Of a stretch of 64,000 nucleotides of DNA, positions 43,807 to 54,465 are shown piece by piece. The stretch is from Streptomyces sp. AC1-42W. Its GTDB lineage: Bacteria > Actinomycetota > Actinomycetes > Streptomycetales > Streptomycetaceae. The stretch covers positions 1,260,001 to 1,324,000 of the forward strand of contig NZ_QKWY01000001.1 of the NCBI RefSeq assembly GCF_003248355.1. Reading direction: 5' to 3'. The translations under genes and the position numbers were made by a program. Every line of letters starts with the position of its first letter. The first letter of the stretch is position 1. The notes under the pieces were generated by a model that was not told where the DNA came from, ran no database searches, and saw only the letters and a list, made by a program, of their open reading frames with translations.

Positions 43807-44388
43807 ATGGCCGGCCACTTCGAGGCCACCCCCGGCGGCGCGGCCGTCGCGCTCGACGAGGTGGAGATCGCGATCCTGCGCTCCCTCGCCGTCCAGCTCC
43901 TGGAACTCATCGGCCCCGGCGACGAGCCCGCCGAGGGCGAGGACCCGCTCGCCGCCCTCTTCGCCGAGGGCCCCAGCGAACCGCCCGCCGACCCGGCCCT
44001 GGCCCGCCTCTTCCCCGAGGCGTACGGCGACGGGGACGACGAACTGCGCGCCGCCTCCGCCGAGTTCCGCAGGTTCACCGAGAACGACCTGCGCACCCGC
44101 AAGCGCGAGGACGCCCTCGCGGTCGTACGCACCCTGGACGCCCTGACGCCCGCCGGCGACCAGGCGGCCGTGCTCACGCTCAACGCCGAGGAGTGCCGCA
44201 ACTGGCTGCGCTCGCTCAACGACCTCCGGCTCACCATCGGCACCCGCCTGGAGGTCACCGACGAGGACGACGGCGAGGAGGGCTCCCTCTACCGGCTCCC
44301 CGACAGCGACCCCCGCAAGCCCATGGTCATGGCCTACCTCTGGCTCGGCGCCCTCCAGGAGACCCTGGTCGAGACGATGATGCCCTGA
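43807..44388 (+). CDS. DUF2017 protein
   Basis: This 193-residue, acidic, mainly helical protein belongs to a family known only from Actinobacteria and nearly always encoded after clpS. Visible features are VALDEVEIAILRSLAVQLLELIG, ELRAASAEFRRFTENDLRTRKREDALAVVRTLDAL and RNWLRSLNDLRLTIGTRLEVT, and the end PMVMAYLWLGALQETLVETMMP. The constant neighbourhood suggests a role with ClpS or Clp proteolysis, but no activity is known. The ribosome site GGAGA lies before the ATG. Confidence 0.9.
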   Translation: MAGHFEATPGGAAVALDEVEIAILRSLAVQLLELIGPGDEPAEGEDPLAALFAEGPSEPPADPALARLFPEAYGDGDDELRAASAEFRRFTENDLRTRKREDALAVVRTLDALTPAGDQAAVLTLNAEECRNWLRSLNDLRLTIGTRLEVTDEDDGEEGSLYRLPDSDPRKPMVMAYLWLGALQETLVETMMP

Positions 44389-44490
44389 CGCCCCCCGGCG
44401 CCCCGGCATCACCCGAACGGCCGTCCCCGGCTGCGCCCCGCCCGCCCGGCCCGCGTCTACTGGTGATCCGGCCGGAGAAGGGCGCAGCCA

Positions 44491-45939
44491 ATGACATCCG
44501 CGCAGATCGACGACAAGGGGCAGGACGGCCCGCACCCCGCGGCCGCGGACACCACCACCTCCGCCGAGGGCTACCGCAGAGCGCTCGGCGCCCGCCAGAT
44601 CCAGATGATCGCGATCGGCGGCGCCATCGGCACCGGGCTCTTCCTCGGCGCCGGCAAGGCCATCGCCAAGGCCGGCCCCAGCATCGTCCTCGCCTACGCC
44701 GTGGCCGGACTGGTTATTTTTTTCATCATGCGGGCCCTGGGCGAACTCCTCATGTACCGCCCGGTGTCCGGCTCCTTCTCGGAGTACGCCCGCGAATTCG
44801 TCGGCCCCTTCGCGGGCTTCGTCACCGGCTGGACGTACTGGCTGTTCTGGGTCGTCACCGGGATCACCGAAGTCACCGCCGCCGCCCAGTACATGACCTA
44901 CTGGTTCGCCATCCCGCCCTGGGTCTCCGCCCTCGGCTTCACGGTCGTCCTCTACGGCGTGAACCTCATCTCCGTGAAGCTCTTCGGCGAGCTGGAGTTC
45001 TGGTTCTCGATGGTCAAGGTCACCGCCATCGTAGGCATGATCCTCATCTGCGCCGGCATCCTCACCCTCGGCTTCTCCGACGCCGGGGACACCGCGAGCG
45101 TCACCCACCTCTGGTCCGACGGCGGCTTCTTCCCGCACGGGATCAAGGGCACCCTGATGACGCTCCAGATCGTGATGTTCGCCTTCCTCGCCGTCGAACT
45201 CGTCGGCGTCACCGCCGGCGAGTCCAAGGACCCCGCGACCGTGCTGCCCAGGGCCATCAACACCGTCCCCTGGCGCATCGCCGTCTTCTACGTCGGCGCC
45301 CTGGTCATGATCCTCTCGGTGGTGCCGTGGACCGCGTTCTCACCGGGCGTCTCACCCTTCGTCGAGGCGTTCCGGAAGATGGGCCTCGGCCTCGGCGCCG
45401 GCATCGTCAACTTCGTCGTCCTGACCGCCGCGCTCTCCTCCTGCAACTCCGGCATGTACTCCACCGGCCGCATGCTGCGCGACCTCGCGCTCAACGGCCA
45501 GGGCCCGGCACTCTTCACCCGGCTCACCCGCGGCGGCACCCCCCTCGTCGGCACCACGTTCTCCGCCGCCCTCATGCTCGTCGGCGTCTGGATCAACTAC
45601 CAGTGGCCCGGCGAAGCCTTCACCTACGTCGTCTCCTTCGCCACGATCTCCGGCATGTGGGCCTGGATCATGATCCTGGTCAGCCAGCTCCGCTACCGCC
45701 GCCTGGCCGTGCGCGGACTGCTCCCGCAGTCCACGTTCCGGGCCCCCGGCGCCCCGTACACCAGCGTCTTCGCGCTCGCCTTCATCGCCGTGGTCGTCGT
45801 CATGATGGGCATCGACGAGGACACCAGGATCTCGCTGTACTGCGCCCCGCTGTGGGCCCTGATCCTGGGCGTCTCCTACCTGGTCCTGCGCTCCCGCAAC
45901 CCGCGGGGCCGGGCCTTCGCCGGGCGTACGAGGCGCTGA
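44491..45939 (+). CDS. Amino acid permease, APC superfamily (AAT type)
   Basis: This 482-residue transporter has 12 predicted membrane segments. The family start is intact (YRRALGARQIQMIAIGGAIGTGLFLGAGKAIAKAGPS), followed by ALGELLMYRPVSGSFSEYAREFVGPFAGFVTGWTYW and VVGVTAGESKDPATVLPRAI. Such proteins take up amino acids by proton symport; GABA or aromatic acids are possible ligands. A run of seven T residues within codons for Val-Ile-Phe-Phe (44717-44723) is unusual in a gene this GC-rich. The gene lies between DUF2017 and the Mec-type peptidase and seems unrelated to both. Confidence 0.9.
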   Translation: MTSAQIDDKGQDGPHPAAADTTTSAEGYRRALGARQIQMIAIGGAIGTGLFLGAGKAIAKAGPSIVLAYAVAGLVIFFIMRALGELLMYRPVSGSFSEYAREFVGPFAGFVTGWTYWLFWVVTGITEVTAAAQYMTYWFAIPPWVSALGFTVVLYGVNLISVKLFGELEFWFSMVKVTAIVGMILICAGILTLGFSDAGDTASVTHLWSDGGFFPHGIKGTLMTLQIVMFAFLAVELVGVTAGESKDPATVLPRAINTVPWRIAVFYVGALVMILSVVPWTAFSPGVSPFVEAFRKMGLGLGAGIVNFVVLTAALSSCNSGMYSTGRMLRDLALNGQGPALFTRLTRGGTPLVGTTFSAALMLVGVWINYQWPGEAFTYVVSFATISGMWAWIMILVSQLRYRRLAVRGLLPQSTFRAPGAPYTSVFALAFIAVVVVMMGIDEDTRISLYCAPLWALILGVSYLVLRSRNPRGRAFAGRTRR

Positions 45940-46030
45940 GGCGTACGCCCCCCACCAGCGATGTTCCACGATGCGGGCCCCCGCGTACCACCCCTCGGTA
46001 CACCGGGGCCGGTCGGCCTATCCTGGCGCC

Positions 46031-46462
46031 ATGCTGACCATCACCCAGACGCTGTACGACCGGATCGTGGCGCACGCCCGCGCCGATCACCCCGACGAGG
46101 CGTGCGGCGTCGTCGCCGGCCCCGAGGGCAGCGGCCGCCCCGAGCGCTTCATCCCGATGCTCAACGCCGCGCGCTCGCCCACGTTCTACGAGTTCGACTC
46201 CGCCGACCTGCTCAAGCTCTACCGCGAGATGGACGACCGGGACGAGGAGCCCGTGATCGTCTACCACTCGCACACGGCGACCGAGGCGTACCCCTCGCGC
46301 ACCGACGTCACGTACGCCAACGAGCCCGGCGCCCACTACGTGCTGGTCTCCACCGCGGACACCGACGACGCGGGCCCCTTCCAGTTCCGCTCGTACCGGA
46401 TCGTGGACGGCGAGATCACCGAGGAGGAGGTCCGGGTCGTCGAGGCGTACCCGGCGGCCTGA
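46031..46462 (+). CDS. Mec-type JAMM (M67) zinc peptidase that processes CysO
   Basis: This 143-residue MPN+ protease has the JAMM motif YHSHTATEAYPSRTD: His79, His81, Ser89 and Asp92, with Glu23 as the upstream acid. In mycobacteria, Mec cleaves the cysteine adduct from CysO in the thiocarboxylate route to cysteine. The CysO-CysM pair lies 370 bp downstream and supports that role here. A 14-bp hairpin terminator right after this gene separates it from them, so control differs. Confidence 0.88.
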   Translation: MLTITQTLYDRIVAHARADHPDEACGVVAGPEGSGRPERFIPMLNAARSPTFYEFDSADLLKLYREMDDRDEEPVIVYHSHTATEAYPSRTDVTYANEPGAHYVLVSTADTDDAGPFQFRSYRIVDGEITEEEVRVVEAYPAA

Positions 46463-46471
46463 GCCCTCCCG

Positions 46472-46514
46472 CGAGGGGCGGACAGGCCCTGTGACCAGCA
46501 CTGTCCGCCCCTCG
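46472..46514 (+). terminator. Terminator between the Mec-type gene and the cysO operon
   Basis: A perfect 14-bp stem (46472-46485 with 46501-46514) has a 15-nt loop. Confidence 0.85.
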
Positions 46515-46569
46515 AACGCTCAGTATCCACAAGATGAGATCACACTCCGAATCCCCGACCGGGAATCGA

Positions 46570-46581
46570 TACGATGACCGC
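46570..46581 (+). promoter_or_regulatory. Likely -10 box of the leader-cysO-cysM transcript
   Basis: TACGAT at 46570-46575 ends 6 nt before the ATG of the leader peptide, so transcription would start on or next to the start codon and the message would be leaderless. No convincing -35 is visible. Confidence 0.45.
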
Positions 46582-46707
46582 ATGGTTCCCCATGACGTGA
46601 GTGACAAGACGCCGGGCTCGCTGCTCGTGGCGCGCCTGCACGTCGACCTGTGCCGCCTCGCCAGCGCGATCTGTACGACCCAACGGTCCGCCGCCCGCCG
46701 GGCCTGA
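46582..46707 (+). CDS. Cysteine leader peptide (attenuation uORF)
   Basis: This 41-codon open frame encodes a product with the motif RLHVDLCRLASAIC, i.e. the HxDLCRxxSAxC pattern of actinobacterial leader peptides found before sulfur-assimilation genes. Cys24 and Cys31 sit in that motif; stalling there when Cys-tRNA is short would change downstream folding or translation. It precedes cysO by 127 nt, which contain GC-rich hairpins (for example CCCCC-GCGC-GGGGG at 46764-46777). The tail after the motif (TTQRSAARRA) is unremarkable. Confidence 0.82.
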   Translation: MVPHDVSDKTPGSLLVARLHVDLCRLASAICTTQRSAARRA

Positions 46708-48063
<1,356 letters not shown>

Positions 48064-48085
48064 CCGCTCGCGCGGCGCACACCCC

Positions 48086-48122
48086 ACGCCGGGGCCGGAC
48101 CGTAGAGGTCCGGCCCCGGCGT
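48086..48122 (+). terminator. Terminator after cysM
   Basis: A perfect 16-bp GC-rich stem (48086-48101 with 48107-48122) has a 5-nt loop. Confidence 0.9.
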
Positions 48123-48304
48123 CGTCGTATCCCCGGGGCACCGCCCCGCTTTCGCCACCCGAACCGGTGACAGCACAGGTGAGTTCCCCCACAACGACCC
48201 GCCCCGGAGGAGCGACCCGCACTTTCGCGCCTTACGCTCAACGAACCGCACCGCGAGAACCGCACGAACCCTCCCCGTTCCCACGTCTCGGAGGTTCACG
48301 CTCC

Positions 48305-49057
48305 ATGAAGCTCACCGTCGTCGGCTGCTCCGGCTCGTTCCCCTCCGCGGGTTCGGCATGCTCGAGCTACCTCGTAGAGGCCGACGGCTTCCGGCTGCTC
48401 CTCGACATGGGCAACGGTGCCCTCGGCGAGCTGCAGCGCCATGTAGGTCTCTACGACCTCGACGCCATCTTCCTCAGCCACCTGCACGCCGACCACTGCA
48501 TCGACATGTGCGCGTACTTCGTCGTCCGCTACTACCCGCACGGCGGCGAGCGCCCCGCCCGTATCCCGGTCTACGGACCCGAGGGCACGGAGCGGCGGCT
48601 CACCACGGCGCACGCGGACACCCCGTCCGAGCACGCGATGAGCGAGGTCTTCGACTTCCGGACGCTGAAGTCCGGCTGGTTCGACGTCGGCCCCTTCTCG
48701 GTGCGTACGGAGAAGCTCCGCCACCCCGTCGACACCTTCGGCATCCGCATCGAGCACGGCGGCGCCTCGCTCACGTACTCCGGGGACACCGGCACCTGCG
48801 AGGCCCTGGACGAGCTGGCCGAGGACACGGACCTCCTCCTGTGCGAGGCGTCGTTCGTGCACGGCAAGGAGGACATCCCGGACCTCCATCTCAATGGCCG
48901 GGAAGCGGGCGAGCTGGCGGAGCGGGCGCGCGCCGGGCGCCTGGTGCTGACGCACATCCCGCCGTGGACGGACGCCGGCCAGAACCTCACCGACGCCCGC
49001 GCGGTCTTCACCGGCCCCACGGAACTCGCGGCGCCGGGCGCGGTGTACGAACTCTGA
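48305..49057 (+). CDS. MBL-fold metallohydrolase, possible cAMP phosphodiesterase
   Basis: This 250-residue enzyme has the metal site SHLHADHCID, a further His at RHPVDTF, Asp in YSGDTGTC and the C-terminal LTHIPPW. The closest well-studied actinobacterial relative in this gene neighbourhood is mycobacterial Rv1339, described as an atypical class II cyclic-AMP phosphodiesterase, so that activity is a reasonable guess. The usual neighbours rhomboid and murI found between cysM and this gene in mycobacteria are absent. Its ATG has GGAGG upstream. Confidence 0.88.
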   Translation: MKLTVVGCSGSFPSAGSACSSYLVEADGFRLLLDMGNGALGELQRHVGLYDLDAIFLSHLHADHCIDMCAYFVVRYYPHGGERPARIPVYGPEGTERRLTTAHADTPSEHAMSEVFDFRTLKSGWFDVGPFSVRTEKLRHPVDTFGIRIEHGGASLTYSGDTGTCEALDELAEDTDLLLCEASFVHGKEDIPDLHLNGREAGELAERARAGRLVLTHIPPWTDAGQNLTDARAVFTGPTELAAPGAVYEL

Positions 49058-49092
49058 GCGGCGCGCCCGTACGCGTACGGGCGCGGGTACGA

Positions 49093-49130
49093 CGAAGCCC
49101 TCACCTTCCGCCGGGAAGGTGAGGGCTTCG
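49093..49130. terminator. Bidirectional terminator
   Basis: A perfect 17-bp stem (49093-49109 with 49114-49130) has a GCCG loop. It serves the convergent MBL and nagE2 genes. Confidence 0.9.
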
Positions 49131-49146
49131 GTCTGCGGGGACCGGA

Positions 49147-50394
49147 CTACTTGGTCAGGTCCTCGACCTCTTCCTCGGGCTCGCGGCCCGGGGTGGTGAG
49201 GTTGAACTTCGTGATCGCGAAGCGGAAGACCACGTAGTAGATCGCTGCGAAGACCAGGCCGATCGGGATGATCAGCCACGGCTTGGTCGCCAGGTTCCAG
49301 TTCAGCGCGTAGTCGATGAAGCCGGCCGAGAAGGTGAATCCGGCGTGGACACCCAGGGCCCAGGTGACGGCCATCGAGATGGCGGTGAGCACCGCGTGGA
49401 TCGCGTACAGCAGCGGCGCGATGAACATGAACGAGAACTCGATCGGCTCGGTCACACCGGTGACGAACGAGGTCAGGGCCAGCGAGACCATCATGCCCAT
49501 GACCGCCTTGCGGCGCTCGGGGCGGGCGGAGTGCGCGATGGCGATGGCGGCGGCCGGAAGACCGAACATCATGATCGGGAAGAAGCCCGTCATGAACTGA
49601 CCGGCGGTCGGGTCACCGGCGAAGAAGCGGTTCAGGTCACCGTGCACGACCGCACCGGCGGCGTCCGTGAAGTCACCCAGCTGGAACCAGGAGACCGTGT
49701 TGACGAACTGGTGCATGCCGATCGGGATCAGCGCGCGGTTGATCAGGCCGAACAGCGCGGCGCCGCCGGAGCCGAGACTGGTCATCCACTCGCCGAAGTT
49801 GGATATGCCGTCCCCGATCGGTTCCCAGACCAGGCCGAAGAAGACACCGAAGACCACGCCGACGAAGGCCATGATGATCGGGACGAGGCGGCGGCCGTTG
49901 AAGAAGCCGAGCCAGTCCACCAGCTTGGTGCGGTGGAACTTCTGCCACAGGAGCGCGGAGACGAGACCCATCAGGATGCCGCCGAGGACACCCGGGTTGT
50001 TGTACGTGGCGGCCGTGTCCGCACCCTTCTGGACCACCGCTTCGGTGACCGGGAAGGCCTTGAGCACATTGCTGTACACCAGGAAGCCGACCAGCGCCGC
50101 GAGGGCGGTCGAGCCGTCCGACTTCTTGGCGAAGCCGATGGCGACACCGATGCAGAAGAGCAGCGGCAGGTTGCCGAAGACCGCGTCGCCCGCGGTGGCG
50201 AACACGGAGGCGACCTTGTGCCAGCCCAGCCCGTCGTCACCGAAGACGTCGGGCTGGCCGAGACGGAGCAGAATGCCTGCTGCCGGCAGCACCGCGATCG
50301 GCAGCTGCAGGCTGCGACCCACCTTTTGCAGGCCCTGGAACAGGCCGGAGCCCCGCTTCTTCGCGGGGGCCGCCGAAGCGGTGGCCGTACTCAT
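49147..50394 (-). CDS. nagE2: PTS N-acetylglucosamine transporter subunit IIC
   Basis: This 415-residue membrane channel imports GlcNAc with phosphorylation. It begins SGLFQGLQKVGRSLQLPIAVLPAAGILLRLGQPD, has the loop FFNGRRLVPIIMAF, the motif GFFPIMMFGLPAAAIAI and the substrate signature VTEPIEFSFMFIAPLLY. It carries no IIB or IIA domain; the IIB is nagF nearby and IIA is encoded elsewhere. The ATG at 50394 has GGAGG 6 nt upstream and is preferred to the in-frame TTG before it. Two dre sites lie in its promoter. By position it matches the main GlcNAc permease of S. coelicolor. Confidence 0.93.
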   Translation of the reverse strand: MSTATASAAPAKKRGSGLFQGLQKVGRSLQLPIAVLPAAGILLRLGQPDVFGDDGLGWHKVASVFATAGDAVFGNLPLLFCIGVAIGFAKKSDGSTALAALVGFLVYSNVLKAFPVTEAVVQKGADTAATYNNPGVLGGILMGLVSALLWQKFHRTKLVDWLGFFNGRRLVPIIMAFVGVVFGVFFGLVWEPIGDGISNFGEWMTSLGSGGAALFGLINRALIPIGMHQFVNTVSWFQLGDFTDAAGAVVHGDLNRFFAGDPTAGQFMTGFFPIMMFGLPAAAIAIAHSARPERRKAVMGMMVSLALTSFVTGVTEPIEFSFMFIAPLLYAIHAVLTAISMAVTWALGVHAGFTFSAGFIDYALNWNLATKPWLIIPIGLVFAAIYYVVFRFAITKFNLTTPGREPEEEVEDLTK

Positions 50395-50480
50395 CAACTT
50401 CCTCCAGTAAGCAAGGCGCCGCCGGGGACAGGGGGTTTTTGGTGGGCGACGACTCGAGAAACGCGGCGCGCGAGGCGTCG

Positions 50481-50513
50481 CGTGGTCTGGACCACTGAGT
50501 GGTGTAGACCAGT
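50481..50513 (-). promoter_or_regulatory. Tandem DasR sites upstream of nagE2
   Basis: Two dre elements stand 1 bp apart: CGTGGTCTGGACCACT (50481-50496) and AGTGGTGTAGACCAGT (50498-50513). Both fit the 16-bp DasR palindrome closely. They lie about 87 bp before the start codon and centre to centre they are 17 bp apart, so repressor dimers would sit on nearly opposite faces. Confidence 0.9.
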
Positions 50514-50599
50514 TGTAGCACGGTGAGGGATAGATAAGGAACCTGCAATTTCCGACTACTTCTCAGCAGCTGGCGCATACGCACCGTGACATGCGGGAA

Positions 50600-50625
50600 A
50601 CCCCCGGACCAAAGGGTCCGGGGGT
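50600..50625 (-). terminator. Terminator after nagE1
   Basis: An 11-bp stem (50600-50610 with 50615-50625) is followed by a T-rich stretch on the reverse strand. It lies between nagE1 and the nagE2 promoter, so each nagE gene is its own unit. Confidence 0.8.
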
Positions 50626-50661
50626 CTGCGCCGACTAGGTCAGTGACCTTGCATAATGCCG

Positions 50662-51972
50662 CTACTTGGTCAGGTTCTTCTCGATCTCGTCCTCCAGTTC
50701 GTCGGGCTCGCGGCCCGGCGTCTGGAGATTGAACTTGGTGATCGCGAACCTGAAGATGACGTAATACACGACGGCGAACGCCAGCCCGATGGGGATGATC
50801 AGCCACGGTTTCGTCGCCAGGCTCCAGTTGATGACGTAGTCGATCAGGCCGGCCGAGAAGCTGAAGCCGTCCTTCACCCCCAGTGCCCACGTCACCGCCA
50901 TCGACACACCGGTGAGCACCGCGTGGATCGCGTAGAGGAGGGGAGCGACGAAGAGGAACGAGTACTCGATCGGTTCGGTGATGCCCGTGACGAACGAGGT
51001 CAGGCCGACCGAGATCATCAGACCCGCCACCGCCTTGCGCCGGTGCGGCTTGGCGCAGTGGTAGATGGCGAGGGCCGCCGCCGGCAGGGCGAACATCATG
51101 ATCGGGAAGAAGCCCGAGGTGAACTGGCCGGCCGTGGGGTCGCCCGCCAGGAACCGGTTGATGTCACCGTGCACCATCGTGCCGTCCGGCTTCTCGAAGT
51201 CGCCGAACTGGAACCAGACGAAGGTGTTCAGGAACTGGTGCATGCCGATGACCAGCAGCGCGCGGTTGGCGACGCCGAAGATGCCGGAGCCCAGCCAGTT
51301 CAGGTCCACCAGCCACTTCGAGAAGCTCGTCAGGCCGTCGCCGATCGGCTGCCACAGCCAGGCGCACAGCGCCGCGAAGAGCAGGCCGACGAAGGCCATG
51401 ATGATCGGGACGAGCCGGCGGCCGTTGAAGAAGCCGAGCCAGTCCACCAGCTTGACGCGGTGGAACCGCTGCCAGAACCAGGCCGCCATCAGACCCATCA
51501 CGATGCCGCCGAAGACGCCCGGGTTCTGGTACGCGGCCGGCGTCACGGTCGCGTCCCCCGCGACGCACGAGCCGAACCAGATGCCGCCCGAGACGAATGT
51601 CTGGCCCTTGTCGCAGTCCACCGGGAACGCGTGCAGTACCGCGTAGTAGACGAGGAAGCCGGTCACGGCGGCGAGTGCGGTCGAGCCGTCCGCCTTCCGG
51701 GCCATGCCGATCGCCACCCCGACGCAGAACAGCAGCGGCAGGCCGATGCCGGAGTCCAGCAGGGCGCCGCCCGCGGCCGCGAACACCTTGGCGACGTTGT
51801 TCCAGCCCAGGCCGTCGTCGCCGAAGACGTCCGGCTGGCCCAGCCGGTTGAGGATGCCGGCCGCGGGCAGCACGGCGATCGGCAGTTGGAGGCTGCGGCC
51901 CATCTTCTGAAGGCCCTGGAACAGTCTGTTCCACACGTTCTTCTGCGGGACGGCTTCGCTGCTCGAGCTCAT
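50662..51972 (-). CDS. nagE1: PTS N-acetylglucosamine transporter subunit IIC, paralogue
   Basis: This 436-residue IIC is about half identical to NagE2 and has the same signatures (FFNGRRLVPIIMAF, GFFPIMMFALPAAALAI, ITEPIEYSFLFVAPLLY). It has a distinctive insertion, FPVDCDKGQTFVSGGIWFG, in an extracellular loop where two extra Cys appear. The ATG at 51972 has GGGAGG 6 nt upstream; the ATG two codons earlier abuts that site. It is divergent from nagF across a single dre site. In S. coelicolor this paralogue is dispensable for GlcNAc uptake; its role is unclear. Confidence 0.9.
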   Translation of the reverse strand: MSSSSEAVPQKNVWNRLFQGLQKMGRSLQLPIAVLPAAGILNRLGQPDVFGDDGLGWNNVAKVFAAAGGALLDSGIGLPLLFCVGVAIGMARKADGSTALAAVTGFLVYYAVLHAFPVDCDKGQTFVSGGIWFGSCVAGDATVTPAAYQNPGVFGGIVMGLMAAWFWQRFHRVKLVDWLGFFNGRRLVPIIMAFVGLLFAALCAWLWQPIGDGLTSFSKWLVDLNWLGSGIFGVANRALLVIGMHQFLNTFVWFQFGDFEKPDGTMVHGDINRFLAGDPTAGQFTSGFFPIMMFALPAAALAIYHCAKPHRRKAVAGLMISVGLTSFVTGITEPIEYSFLFVAPLLYAIHAVLTGVSMAVTWALGVKDGFSFSAGLIDYVINWSLATKPWLIIPIGLAFAVVYYVIFRFAITKFNLQTPGREPDELEDEIEKNLTK

Positions 51973-52014
51973 CGGCATCCTCCCGGAACACGGCGTATTT
52001 GGCGGTCGTTGCAG

Positions 52015-52030
52015 ACTGGTGTAGACCAGT
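52015..52030 (+). promoter_or_regulatory. DasR site between nagE1 and nagF
   Basis: ACTGGTGTAGACCAGT at 52015-52030 is a near-perfect dre palindrome. It lies 43 bp before nagE1 and 166 bp before nagF and probably controls both directions. Confidence 0.9.
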
Positions 52031-52195
52031 TGGGGTACGGTGCGGTGCCTGCCCGTCGGGACAGGGTGCCGGTGATCGTCATCATTGGTGATGGACGGGG
52101 TGCTCGCCCGTGAAGTTGGGCCAACCGTGCGTTACCGTGACGAAACGGACCCAGGGTGGGCCGTCGCACGTACGTGAAGAACCAGGGAGAAGGCC

Positions 52196-52429
52196 ATGGC
52201 CAGCAAGGCTGAGAAGATCGTCGCCGGGCTCGGCGGAATCGAGAACATCGAGGAGGTCGAGGGCTGCATCACGCGCCTGCGCACCGAGGTCGTCGACCCG
52301 AGCAAGGTCGACGAGGCCGCGCTCAAGGCCGCCGGTGCCCACGGCGTCGTCAAGATGGGCACCGCGATCCAGGTCGTGATCGGCACGGACGCGGACCCGA
52401 TCGCCGCCGACATCGAAGACATGATGTAA
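52196..52429 (+). CDS. nagF: PTS N-acetylglucosamine subunit IIB
   Basis: This 77-residue phosphotransfer domain carries its phosphocysteine at Cys24 (VEGCITRLR), typical of the GlcNAc/glucose IIB group. It accepts phosphate from the cytosolic IIA and hands it to sugar bound to NagE1 or NagE2. The ATG has GGGAGAAGG upstream. It is transcribed away from nagE1 from a shared dre-controlled region and ends with a hairpin. Confidence 0.95.
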   Translation: MASKAEKIVAGLGGIENIEEVEGCITRLRTEVVDPSKVDEAALKAAGAHGVVKMGTAIQVVIGTDADPIAADIEDMM

Positions 52430-52485
52430 GACCGACCGGTTTTACACCCCTGAACGCCTGTCGGCGCCCCACCTGCCGATAACCG

Positions 52486-52531
52486 AAGGCCCCGGCCCCC
52501 CTGGAGTTCACCCCCAGGTACCGGGGCCCTC
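52486..52531 (+). terminator. Terminator after nagF
   Basis: AGGCCCCGG pairs with CCGGGGCCT around an inner CCTGG/CCAGG stem. The repeat is imperfect. Confidence 0.6.
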
Positions 52532-52587
52532 GGCGTACCCGCCCGCGGCGGAAATCGCCGCCCCGCGCAACCGATAGGCTCGGCCGC

Positions 52588-53325
<738 letters not shown>

Positions 53326-53436
53326 CACGGGTAAAGAGGCAACCAAGAGGCCCCCGGCGGCGTCGATACGCATACGGGCGCACGGGTCGAACCGGGCGCC
53401 CGTCCGCGTATCCGCTCACCGGGGAGGGACCACACC

Positions 53437-53829
53437 ATGGCCTCGCGCCACCGTCACGCACGCATCGCCCTGGCCGTCACGGCCGCGCTCGTCACCGTCA
53501 CCGCGGTGGCGGGCTGCGGCGCCCTCGACAAGACGCTCGACTGCGTCCGCACCGCCGACGCCATCGCCACCAGCGTCGACAACCTCCAGCAGGCGGTGTC
53601 CGACGCCTCCAGCGACCCCACCCGGGCGTCCGAGGCCCTCGACGACATCCAGAAGGAACTGGGCGACCTCAGCGACACCACGGACAACGCCGACCTCGGC
53701 AAGGCCGTGGACGACCTCCGCGCCGGCGTCACCAACGTCCGCGACGCCATCGAGAAGGGCGACGCCACCCCGGACATCACCCCGGTCACCGACGCGGCCG
53801 GCGAGATCGCCAAGGTCTGCAGCCCGTGA
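53437..53829 (+). CDS. Small lipoprotein, helical
   Basis: This 130-residue protein has a Sec signal and lipobox (LVTVTAVAGC, Cys27), then an all-helical segment of heptad-like character: LDCVRTADAIATSVDNLQQAVSDASSDPTRASEALDDIQKELGDLSD. A second helix pair follows. Two cysteines (in LDCVR and at the end KVCSP) may form a disulfide. No family is recognised. It sits between rph and rdgB, which normally are adjacent, and probably is a lineage-specific insertion. Confidence 0.75.
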   Translation: MASRHRHARIALAVTAALVTVTAVAGCGALDKTLDCVRTADAIATSVDNLQQAVSDASSDPTRASEALDDIQKELGDLSDTTDNADLGKAVDDLRAGVTNVRDAIEKGDATPDITPVTDAAGEIAKVCSP

Positions 53830-53861
53830 TCCGGCCGGGTGGACGAGGCGATACTGGACGC

Positions 53862-54464
53862 ATGACCCGTCTCATCCTCGCCACCCGGAACGCCGGGAAG
53901 ATCACCGAGCTCCACGCGATCCTCGCCGCCGCCGGCCTCACCCACGAACTGGTCGGCGCCGACGCGTATCCGGAGATCCCCGACGTCAAGGAGACCGGCG
54001 TCACCTTCGCCGAGAACGCCCTGCTCAAGGCCCACGCCCTCGCGCGGGCCACCGGCCACCCGGCCATCGCGGACGACTCGGGCCTCTGCGTGGACGTCCT
54101 CGGCGGCGCCCCCGGCATCTTCTCGGCCCGCTGGTCCGGCCGCCACGGCGACGACCGCGCCAACCTGGACCTGCTCCTGGCCCAGCTCGCGGACATCGAC
54201 GCCCCGCACCGCGCCGCCCACTTCGCCTGCGCGGCAGCGCTCGCCCTCCCGGACGGCACGGAACGCGTGGTCGAGGGCCGCCTCACCGGCACCCTGCGCC
54301 ACACCCCGGCCGGCACCCACGGCTTCGGCTACGACCCGATCCTCGAACCCTCCGGCGAAACCCGCACCTGCGCGGAACTGACCCCGCCCGAAAAGAACGC
54401 GATCAGCCACCGAGGCAAGGCGTTCCGGGCGCTGGTACCAGTGGTGCGGGAGTTGGTGGGCTGA
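53862..54464 (+). CDS. rdgB: Non-canonical purine NTP pyrophosphatase (dITP/XTP)
   Basis: This 200-residue house-cleaning enzyme hydrolyses dITP, ITP and XTP to keep them out of nucleic acids. ATRNAGKITELHAIL, VTFAENALLKAHALARATGHPAIADDSGLCVDVLGGAPGIFSARWSG and the purine-binding end PAGTHGFGYDPILEPSGETRTCAELTPPEKNAISHRGKAF are all conserved. A 21-bp terminator stem follows. Confidence 0.95.
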   Translation: MTRLILATRNAGKITELHAILAAAGLTHELVGADAYPEIPDVKETGVTFAENALLKAHALARATGHPAIADDSGLCVDVLGGAPGIFSARWSGRHGDDRANLDLLLAQLADIDAPHRAAHFACAAALALPDGTERVVEGRLTGTLRHTPAGTHGFGYDPILEPSGETRTCAELTPPEKNAISHRGKAFRALVPVVRELVG

Positions 54465-54465
54465 C

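Noticed and set aside
44714..44716. TTA codon in the amino-acid permease
   Set aside because: The TTA falls out of frame (codons are GTT ATT), so no bldA dependence follows.
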